From a candidate division KSB1 bacterium (lineage in GTDB: Bacteria; Zhuqueibacterota; Zhuqueibacteria; Zhuqueibacterales; Zhuqueibacteraceae): DNA of 64,000 bases. Location of the stretch: assembly GCA_034506255.1 (NCBI GenBank), contig JAPDPX010000001.1, positions 434,001 to 498,000 on the forward strand. Reading direction: 5' to 3'. Positions within the stretch are counted from its first letter, which is position 1; every line of letters begins with the position of its first letter. The position numbers were made by a program, and so were the translations under genes. Positions 50,630-57,504 of the stretch are shown here, one piece after another. The notes under the pieces were generated by a model. The model made no database searches and was not told where the DNA came from. It saw only the letters and a program-made list of their open reading frames with translations.

Positions 50630-51385
50630 ATGAACGAAGAACAGGTCGTTAAGACGTGGAACAAACACGCACAGCATTATGACGAGGTTTACAAGAAAAA
50701 TCAGTTCTATCGTCGAATGATGGAGAGAATCGTTGAATTGGCTAATCCCAATGGAGATGACATCGTTCTCGGCATCGGAACAGGGACGGGGGCTCTGGCG
50801 AAGAAAATTGCGCCCAAGGCGAAGAAGGTGATTGCAATCGATATTTCGGAAGAAATGTTGGCGACTGCCAAAGAAAAGCTCGAAAAAGAGGGCATAACAA
50901 ACGTTGAGTTCAAAGTAGGAAGCTTTATCGATCCCAATATTTCGGAGAAGGTTGATATTATCGTCTCCAATCTGGCATTTGAATGGATTCCTGGCAGGGA
51001 TAAAAGAACGGCAATCGACAGGATGCACAGCTTGCTAAACGATTCCGGAAAAATTGTGTTGGGAGAAAGAATGTTTGTCGCCGATCCGCAGAAGCAAACC
51101 GAGAGATTAACCCAGGCGATGCACGACATCAGGACATGATGTCGGAATTCTTGGGCAAGCCGATGAGCAAGGCTGAAAATGGAACAGAAAATCGAAAAGA
51201 TGCAAGCCAGGATTGATCCAAAGACGGCTGCGACACTGGAGGAAGAGTTTCGCAGAGATCGTGGCGAGATCATGGGCAGAGCAGAAAATTTGAAAAGACT
51301 ATTTTTTGAAGAGCGTAGATTTGTCGTCGAGCGCGTTGAAGAGATAACGCCGGTGACAGGAATAATTTGCGCGCGAAAAGCATAG
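50630..51385 (+). pseudogene. SAM-dependent methyltransferase with two compensating frameshifts
   Basis: The start ATG at 50630 follows AGCAGGAG. Class I methyltransferase motifs are present: VLGIGTGTGALAKKI and VIAIDISEEMLATAKEK. The frame stops at 51137-51139, but a neighbouring frame continues with DMMSEFLGKPMSKAE (51135-51176), and the original frame then resumes at about 51179 with EQKIEKMQARIDPKTA...TGIICARKA. One lost base near 51134 and one extra base near 51176 explain it, and the frames at both ends are the same. The DNA is visibly more A-rich than its neighbours, suggesting transfer. It lies between the second lipoyl-protein gene and the lipoate ligase. Confidence 0.8.
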
Positions 51386-51400
51386 ACGTTCCCATTCAAA

Positions 51401-52513
51401 ATGACTTGGCGCTTAATTACTGACGACAACGTCTCCGCTTCGTTCGGCCTCGCTGCTGATGACGCCCTCGCCCAAAGAGTTGGCATCGGCGCCTCGCCGC
51501 CAACGTTGCGCCTCTATACCTATCGCTCGCATTGCGCGCTGGTCGGGCGTTTTCAAAATATCGAAAACGAAATCCACCTCGATTATTGCCGCAGCCATGA
51601 TATCGCCGTCAATCGCCGGCCCACCGGCGGCGGCGCGATCATCATGGGCGAAAATCAATTGGGTGTTGCGTTGATGATTCCCGCCGGCGGCGAAGACACG
51701 TATGGCCGCGCGCGCGAGTTGATGGAGAAATTTTCCACCGGTCTGATTTGGGCGTTGCACCAGCTTGACGTGCCGGCGCAATTCCGCCGGAAAAACGACA
51801 TCGAAGTGCACGGCCGAAAAATCGCCGGCCTCGGCATTCATCGCGCCGGCAATGGCGGCTTGTTGTTTCATGCCTCGCTGCTGGTCGATCTCGACGTGCC
51901 GCTCATGCTGTGTGTGCTCAACACGCCGTTCGAGAAAATCTCCGACAAGGAAATTGCCACGGTTGCCGCGCGCACGACGACGGTGCGTCGTGAACTCGGG
52001 CGCCTCATTTCGCTCAATGAAGTCCGGCTCAAGGTTGCCGAAGGCTACGCGCGCGCTTTCAACACCGACATGAAGGGTGGAGATTTTACCGCGGAAGAGT
52101 TGAACGTCATCAACAAGCTCGAACAGGAAAAATATCTCAGCCGTGATTGGATTTTTCAGGCCACGGCCGTGTCCGATGCGCGGGGCGCGGCAAAAATGAA
52201 AACGCCCGGCGGCTTGCTCGAAGTGAAAGTCACCCTGGCGGGCCGTATGTTGAAAGCTGCGTATGTCACCGGCGATTTTTTTGCCGCGGAAAATGCCATC
52301 GCCGATCTCGAAGCGAGTTTGCGCTGGCATGCGAGCGCGCCCGAGGCGATTGCCACAACGCTGCAGCGAGTTCATGCGAAACATCAAAATGAATTGGGCG
52401 CGATTCCTTTGCGAATGTTGATTGAAACCGTTCAGGCGGCGGTCGAGCAGGCGCTCGCTGCTGAGGCAAATCCTTACGGCTGTTTCGTCAATCCAGAGGC
52501 CGCGCATGCCTGA
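51401..52513 (+). CDS. Lipoate-protein ligase (sLpl type)
   Basis: 370 residues. LplA core: LVGRFQNIENEIH, NRRPTGGGAIIMGENQLG (ATP/lipoyl loop) and the adenylate-contact lysine in VHGRKIAGLG. A C-terminal accessory domain (about 250-350) contains LLEVKVTLAGRMLKAAYVTGDFF, as in full-length bacterial ligases. It would attach lipoate, or octanoate, to the LbpA proteins encoded upstream. Genes of this type are a marker of sHdr sulfur oxidisers. It overlaps the next gene by 8 bases, so the two are translationally coupled. Confidence 0.93.
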   Translation: MTWRLITDDNVSASFGLAADDALAQRVGIGASPPTLRLYTYRSHCALVGRFQNIENEIHLDYCRSHDIAVNRRPTGGGAIIMGENQLGVALMIPAGGEDTYGRARELMEKFSTGLIWALHQLDVPAQFRRKNDIEVHGRKIAGLGIHRAGNGGLLFHASLLVDLDVPLMLCVLNTPFEKISDKEIATVAARTTTVRRELGRLISLNEVRLKVAEGYARAFNTDMKGGDFTAEELNVINKLEQEKYLSRDWIFQATAVSDARGAAKMKTPGGLLEVKVTLAGRMLKAAYVTGDFFAAENAIADLEASLRWHASAPEAIATTLQRVHAKHQNELGAIPLRMLIETVQAAVEQALAAEANPYGCFVNPEAAHA

Positions 52514-53492
52514 CCTTGTTCCTCTTTACACATCCAAACCTGCTTTGCCGCCCGTCATGCCTGACCCCGCCTGCTGGGTGATTCGCCGCACACATTTTCC
52601 CGATCACATCACCTTTCACACGCCCGGACTCAAAGGCTACAAGACCTCCGAATACGACGGCCACAACGCGCAGGAGTTCGTCTCGATCAGCATCACTGGC
52701 ACGGCCTGCGCGTTGGGCTGCGAGCATTGCAAAATGAGCGTGCTCAAGGGCATGATGGCGCTGCCGCAATTCGAGGGCTCGTTGTTTGATTTGTGCGCCG
52801 CTCTCGCCCGGCGCGGGGCACGCGGGGTCTTGATCTCCGGCGGCAGTGACCGGCAGGGCCGTGTGCCGCTGCTGCCTCACATTCCCGACATGATTCGCGT
52901 TCGTCGCGAGTTGGGACTCGCCCTGCGCGTTCACGTGGGTTTGCCCGATGAAGAAACATGCGAGGCCCTGGCCAAAGTCGGCATTGACGGCGCGATGATC
53001 GACGTCATCGGCCATCAAGACACAATTCGCGAAGTTTATCATCTCGATTCGACGCCGGAAGCTTATGAAACCGCGCTTGAACATCTCGCGCGCCACAATG
53101 TTCCAACCGTGCCTCACATCATTCTCGGCTTGCATTTTGGCCGGATGTTGGGTGAATGGCGCGCGCTGGAGATGATCGCGCGCCACCCGCCGAAAATTTT
53201 GGTGCTTGTGATTTTGATGCCGCTCAACGGCACGCCGATGGCGGTGACCAGGCCGCCGTCTCTGGATGAGATCGGAAATTTTTTTGCGACTGCGCGCAAA
53301 ACGCTGCCCGCCACGCCGGTGATGTTGGGGTGCGCGCGGCCGCTGGGACAAATCAAATTCGATATTGATCGCCTCGCCATCGACGCCGGCTTGAATGGCA
53401 TCGCTTATCCGGCGGAGGGCATCGTCGATTATGCCCGGCAGAAAAGATTGACACCGAATTTCATCAACGCCTGTTGTGGGGTGACGTGGTGA
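52506..53492 (+). CDS. Radical SAM protein, LipS-type lipoyl synthase component (candidate)
   Basis: 328 residues from the ATG overlapping the ligase stop. Radical SAM motif CALGCEHC (C-x3-C-x2-C) near residue 69, followed by GVLISGGSDRQGRVPL. With the next radical SAM gene it has the arrangement of the two-protein LipS1/LipS2 lipoyl synthase known from archaea and from sHdr clusters, where two radical SAM proteins insert the two sulfurs into octanoyl groups. Which of the two corresponds to this gene I cannot decide. Cysteines in the C-terminus (NACCGVTW) may bind an auxiliary cluster. Confidence 0.82.
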   Translation: MPDLVPLYTSKPALPPVMPDPACWVIRRTHFPDHITFHTPGLKGYKTSEYDGHNAQEFVSISITGTACALGCEHCKMSVLKGMMALPQFEGSLFDLCAALARRGARGVLISGGSDRQGRVPLLPHIPDMIRVRRELGLALRVHVGLPDEETCEALAKVGIDGAMIDVIGHQDTIREVYHLDSTPEAYETALEHLARHNVPTVPHIILGLHFGRMLGEWRALEMIARHPPKILVLVILMPLNGTPMAVTRPPSLDEIGNFFATARKTLPATPVMLGCARPLGQIKFDIDRLAIDAGLNGIAYPAEGIVDYARQKRLTPNFINACCGVTW

Positions 53493-53680
53493 ATTTTGTA
53501 AGCGCGCCTTCAGGCGCTGGAACAGTAGTGGACATAGTCCTAGAATTTTGTATGAATTTGGCCGCCTGAACTCGGAGTGCAAAACTTCAGTTTTGCGATG
53601 CTGCAGCCTCGCACGCCGTTCAGATGAGTAAACTTTCACGTGTTGGATAACAGCCCCCGAAGGGACTACTGCGAAAAATT
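53493..53680 (+). repeat. Composite interspersed repeat between the two LipS-type genes
   Basis: Left end ATTTTGTAAGCGCGCCTTCA with the GCGCCTTCAGGCGC palindrome right after the first gene's TGA; right end CCGAAGGGACTACTGCGAAA near 53656-53678; about 100 bases of filler lie between. Confidence 0.65.
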
Positions 53681-53689
53681 GAGGAATCC

Positions 53690-54790
53690 ATGGCCAAAGT
53701 AACGATCCCCTCTTACCTGCAAGCGGAACAATTTCAAATCAGCCCGGATTATGTGCGCATCAGCATGGCGGCGGCGATCGAGCTGCGCTTGAAGCCCGGC
53801 CGTTTGCTGCGCGATTGCCGTTGCGGCTGCATCAACCTGCTGCAGAATTATCCCGAAGGCTGTTATGCCAATTGCACCTATTGCGGCCTCGCGCGCGAAC
53901 GGCCCGGTGTGCCGGAAGACAATACGTTCATTCGCGTGGCGTGGCCGCTTTATCCGACGGATTTGGTCGCCGAGAAAATCGCGGAGAAGGAAGCGAAAGA
54001 CGGCGTGGGTCGCGTTTGCATTGCGCAAGTGCAGGATCATCGCGCGTACGATGATTTGATCGACATGACGCGGCGCATCCGGCGCGTTGCCAAAGAAGTA
54101 CCGATCTCCGCGTTGGTGAGCGCCACGACGCTGAACGAGGAGCGGCTCTACAAAATCAAAGAGGCCGGCGCGGACATTATCGGTGTCGGGTTGGATGCGG
54201 CCTCCGAAGAAGTTTTTTATAACACGCGCGGCAAAGGCGCGCGCAGCCCGCACGATTGGGATCATCACTGGCAGATTATTCGCGCCGCGCGGCGCCTCTT
54301 CGGTCCGATGAAGGTCAACTGCCACATCATCGTCGGCCTCGGCGAGACTGATCGCGAGCTTGTCGATTTGTTTTATCAGCTCAAATCCGAGCAAATTGCC
54401 GGTTATCTTTTTTCATTCAATCCCGAACCCGGCACGGCGATGCAGGAGGCGCCCCGCGCGCCCATTCAGCGCTGGCGCCGCATTCAACTCGTCAAGTATC
54501 TCATCGAAAATTACGATTTGCCACCCGATGCCATTGAGTTCGACGCGCCCGGCAACATTGCCCGGCTCGAGGCGCCGGATATTGGCGTGGACGCCGCCAT
54601 CGACACCGGTTTGCCGTTCATGACCAATGGCTGTCCGGATCGCGATGGTGTCATGGCTTGCAACCGGCCGTATGGTTCGTATCGTCCCGGCGAGGAATAC
54701 CGGGATTATCCTTTTGTACCCAACACGGATGATTTGGTGGTCATTCGCAAACAGATGAAGCTCGACGAAGTGTGGGCGAAAATTTCGTAG
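53690..54790 (+). CDS. Radical SAM protein, biotin/lipoyl-synthase-like (LipS-type)
   Basis: 366 residues. The motif CYANCTYC (C-x3-C-x2-C) lies near residue 60, with CRCGC upstream that may hold another cluster; later GVGLDAASEEVF, HIIVGLGETDRE and FNPEPGT are typical of the biotin-synthase-like class. It forms the likely partner of the preceding radical SAM protein in a LipS1/LipS2 lipoyl synthase. The TAG stop (54788-54790) is the TAG of TTTCGTAG at the start of an interspersed repeat, so the C-terminal residues may be changed from the ancestral ones. Confidence 0.83.
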   Translation: MAKVTIPSYLQAEQFQISPDYVRISMAAAIELRLKPGRLLRDCRCGCINLLQNYPEGCYANCTYCGLARERPGVPEDNTFIRVAWPLYPTDLVAEKIAEKEAKDGVGRVCIAQVQDHRAYDDLIDMTRRIRRVAKEVPISALVSATTLNEERLYKIKEAGADIIGVGLDAASEEVFYNTRGKGARSPHDWDHHWQIIRAARRLFGPMKVNCHIIVGLGETDRELVDLFYQLKSEQIAGYLFSFNPEPGTAMQEAPRAPIQRWRRIQLVKYLIENYDLPPDAIEFDAPGNIARLEAPDIGVDAAIDTGLPFMTNGCPDRDGVMACNRPYGSYRPGEEYRDYPFVPNTDDLVVIRKQMKLDEVWAKIS

Positions 54791-54833
54791 TAGTGCCTTC
54801 AAGCGCAGACTCTGACGGGTCTACTGCAAAAAA
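54783..54833 (+). repeat. Interspersed repeat supplying a stop and overlapping the next start
   Basis: TTTCGTAGTAGTGCCTTCAA at the left and GGGTCTACTGCAAAAAATTC at the right. It carries the stop of the radical SAM gene and the likely GTG start of the ligase gene. Confidence 0.85.
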
Positions 54834-55863
54834 TTCGACTCCCATCCGCCTGCTGAACCTCGGCCTCACCGAATCCTGGCGCACGCAGGCGGTGTATCAC
54901 GCGGTCGCGGAGTTGATGCACGCGGAGGCTCCGGATACCATCATCATCTGCCGGCCGCAAACACCGTATTTGTGCCTGGGCTATCATCAAGTTTTCGACG
55001 CCACCTTTGATCGTGCCGAATGCGTGCGCCGCAACCTGCCGGTGTTCCGCCGCAGGCTCGGCGGCGGCGCGACGTATTTGGATGCGAATCAGTTGTTCTA
55101 TCAATGCGTTTTTCACCACCGCCGCGTGCCGGTTTTGCTGAAGGCGCTTTATCAACGCATGCTCGCCGCGCCGGTGGCGGCTTTGCGCCGTTTGGGCCTC
55201 AACGCGGCATTGTGCGATCTCAATGAAATCGAAGTTGCCGGCAAACGCATCGCGGGGACGGGCAGCGGGCGCCTGGGCGAAGCCGCGGTGGTGGTGGGAA
55301 ATTTTTTGTTTGATTTCGATTACGAAACGATGGGGCGGGTCTGGCGCGTGCCGGGCGAATCGTTTCGCCTGCTGGCGCTGGAGGCGATGAAGGATCGTCT
55401 CGTCACGCTGCGGCAGCTTGGTTCCTTTGCAGTTGCCGCAGTTGAAAAAATCCTGGTGGAAGAGTTTGAAAGGACGCTGGGACGGCCGGTGCTGTCCGGC
55501 CGCTTGACAGCGGTGGAGGAGGCCCGCAGCCGCGAGCTGGCAGCGCAGCTGACTTCGCCGGCATATTTGAATTTGCATCGCGGGCATGGCGAAGTCGAGC
55601 CCCAGCAGGAGTTGAAAATTTCAGCGAATGTTTTCATCCGTGCCGCGCAGACGGTGTGCAATGGACACGTCATGTGGGCGAGCGTGCGGGTTGACCACAA
55701 TTGTGTTGCGGTGGCGCGTCTCGACTCGCAGCCGCCACAGAACTGGCAGAAGCATGAAGCGGCCATGGCCGGCATGCCGTTTCAGGGATGGCAAAATTTT
55801 TGGGAAAGTTTTTTTCAGGTGGCTGCGGCGATCCCGCCTGCCGGATGCAACATGGTCGCGTAG
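54793..55863 (+). CDS. Second lipoate-protein ligase
   Basis: About 356 residues. Core motifs: YLCLGYHQVFDA, FRRRLGGGATYLDANQLFYQ and the contact lysine of VAGKRIAGTGSG; the C-terminal part contains ELKISANVFIRAAQ. It differs strongly from the ligase at 51401, so the two may act on different acceptors (two lipoyl proteins are encoded) or different steps, for example octanoyl versus lipoyl transfer. The start is uncertain: the whole 5' end lies in a repeat element and no ATG is available, so the GTG at 54793 is a guess (another GTG is at 54772). Confidence 0.85.
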   Translation: MPSSADSDGSTAKNSTPIRLLNLGLTESWRTQAVYHAVAELMHAEAPDTIIICRPQTPYLCLGYHQVFDATFDRAECVRRNLPVFRRRLGGGATYLDANQLFYQCVFHHRRVPVLLKALYQRMLAAPVAALRRLGLNAALCDLNEIEVAGKRIAGTGSGRLGEAAVVVGNFLFDFDYETMGRVWRVPGESFRLLALEAMKDRLVTLRQLGSFAVAAVEKILVEEFERTLGRPVLSGRLTAVEEARSRELAAQLTSPAYLNLHRGHGEVEPQQELKISANVFIRAAQTVCNGHVMWASVRVDHNCVAVARLDSQPPQNWQKHEAAMAGMPFQGWQNFWESFFQVAAAIPPAGCNMVA

Positions 55864-55966
55864 CCGCGCCGGCCGGCATTGGAGGTGGAAGCAAGACAGG
55901 AACAATTTTGTTTCAAATGCAGCCAGTACGGCGGAGGATGCTGCGGCAAAAACCCCGAGAATTACA

Positions 55967-57133
55967 ATGGCTCACCTGCTCAAAGAATATCTGCGCGATC
56001 CGTTTCTCAACCGCCTGTACACCGAGATCCGCAACGCCGGCCCCATCAAATCCATTGCCGTCGATCTCACCCACGTGTGCAACATTCGCTGCCTCGGCTG
56101 TTATTTTTTTGCCGAGGGGATGGACCGCCATCACTCGCCCGCGGACGAGGCCGTGTTCGACGCTTTCCTGGCGCGGGAGAAGGCGCGCGGCACCAATTTC
56201 GTCACCGTCGTCGGAGGCGAGCCGAGTCTCGCGCTGTCCCGCCTCAAAAAAATCCACGACAATTTTTGGATGAATGTGGCCACCAACGGCCTGCGCAAAA
56301 TCCCCTACGAGGGTTTTGAGAAGATGCCGATCGGGGTGGCGGTCTGGGGTGATCATCAAACCGACAAACGGTTGCGTGGCAGCGGCAAAATCGCAGTGTT
56401 TGCCAAAGCATTGGAAAATTATCGTGACGATCCACGCGCTTTTTTTTATTACACTGTCACGCCCGGCAATGCCCACGAAATTGAAAGCGTGGTCGAGCAA
56501 TGCGTGGGCAACGGCAATCGCGTGCTGTTCAATTTTTACTGCGATCTCACCGGCGCCGGCGGTGATTTGGATTATCGCCGCGGCTTCGACGCGGCACGCC
56601 GCGAGATCGCGCGCATGATCGAGCGCCATCCCGACAAAATCTTGATGACCTCCTATTTCAGCAGAGTCGTTTCGACCGGCTGGCTGTACGATGAACAGTG
56701 GGGTTACGAAGTTTGCACGAGCATCAGCTCCGACAACGAAATCAATCAGGGGCGCATCAAAAACGGCAGGCCGTACAACCCGCATTTTCGCGCCTACAAT
56801 GCCGATTTTGTGACGACACGGCGCTGCTGCACCGGTGTCGATCGTGACTGCGCAAGCTGTTTCGACACCTGGGAGCATTTCTCCTGGGTGATGCTGAACA
56901 TGAAAAAACATCTCGGCTCGCAGCAGGAATTCACCAATTGGCTGACGACGATGTATCTTTTCTATCTCATCAACCGCATCGTCGATTTTGACGAGGGCAT
57001 CAAGCTGCTGCCGGAGATTCACCGGCGCACCAGCCAGGCAGGGGGATGGTTGCGGGCTGGAAAGAACAAAGTGATGCCCTCTGCAAATTCCCATCACGCC
57101 CCCGTCCCGGCGATTCCGCAACCCGTCTGTTGA
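55967..57133 (+). CDS. Radical SAM protein of unknown function, SPASM-like C-terminus
   Basis: 388 residues. Motif CNIRCLGC (C-x3-C-x2-C) near residue 37, then VTVVGGEPSLALSRL. The C-terminal region has RRCCTGVDRDCASCFDTWEH, a cysteine set that could hold an auxiliary cluster as in SPASM proteins. I cannot assign a reaction. It follows the second lipoate ligase and precedes a small zinc-finger-like protein and EMO, so it may modify a protein of this sulfur/lipoate system. An overlapping frame just upstream encodes a cysteine-rich stretch (see findings). The ribosome site (GAGAA) is weak. Confidence 0.8.
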   Translation: MAHLLKEYLRDPFLNRLYTEIRNAGPIKSIAVDLTHVCNIRCLGCYFFAEGMDRHHSPADEAVFDAFLAREKARGTNFVTVVGGEPSLALSRLKKIHDNFWMNVATNGLRKIPYEGFEKMPIGVAVWGDHQTDKRLRGSGKIAVFAKALENYRDDPRAFFYYTVTPGNAHEIESVVEQCVGNGNRVLFNFYCDLTGAGGDLDYRRGFDAARREIARMIERHPDKILMTSYFSRVVSTGWLYDEQWGYEVCTSISSDNEINQGRIKNGRPYNPHFRAYNADFVTTRRCCTGVDRDCASCFDTWEHFSWVMLNMKKHLGSQQEFTNWLTTMYLFYLINRIVDFDEGIKLLPEIHRRTSQAGGWLRAGKNKVMPSANSHHAPVPAIPQPVC

Positions 57134-57148
57134 ACTGAAAAACCAGTC

Positions 57149-57415
57149 ATGCAATGCCCGCATTGTGATTTCTCCGGCCACCGCATGGATTTGCACGCGC
57201 ATCTCGTCAAAGAGCATGGTGAAGAGATCAAGATTTATGTGGACGAGCAGTCCGGCAGGATGGTGTATGAAATGACCTGCCCGCTTTGCCGGCAGAGCGT
57301 CAAACAGCCGCTGAAGAAAAGCGCGGCGGTGCTGGAAGAATATCAGCGTGAAATCCGCATGGTGGCGTTCGATCTGTTGCTTTATCATTTGCAGGAAAAG
57401 CATGAGACCATTTGA
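57149..57415 (+). CDS. Small zinc-finger-like protein
   Basis: 88 residues with two C2H2-like fingers: CPHCDFSGHRMDLHAHLVKEH (C3, C6, H17/H23 region) and CPLCRQ...LLYHLQEKH at the C-terminus. It probably binds one or two zinc ions and may be structural or regulatory, perhaps a partner of the preceding radical SAM protein (15 bases gap) or of EMO downstream. C2H2-like small proteins are uncommon in bacteria. I know no named family. Confidence 0.75.
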   Translation: MQCPHCDFSGHRMDLHAHLVKEHGEEIKIYVDEQSGRMVYEMTCPLCRQSVKQPLKKSAAVLEEYQREIRMVAFDLLLYHLQEKHETI

Positions 57416-57463
57416 CAACCACGGCATCGAAATTTTCGATTAAGAATGAACCTGGCGGCCTCC

Positions 57464-57492
57464 CGACCCCCAAAGGGTCTATTACAAACAAA
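57464..57492 (+). repeat. Partial interspersed repeat before EMO gene
   Basis: CCCCCAAAGGGTCTATTACAAACAAAAGG-type right end only (GGGTCTATTACAAACAAA); the AAAAGGGAAGG that follows is the ribosome site of the EMO gene. Confidence 0.5.
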
Positions 57493-57504
57493 AGGGAAGG
57501 AATT

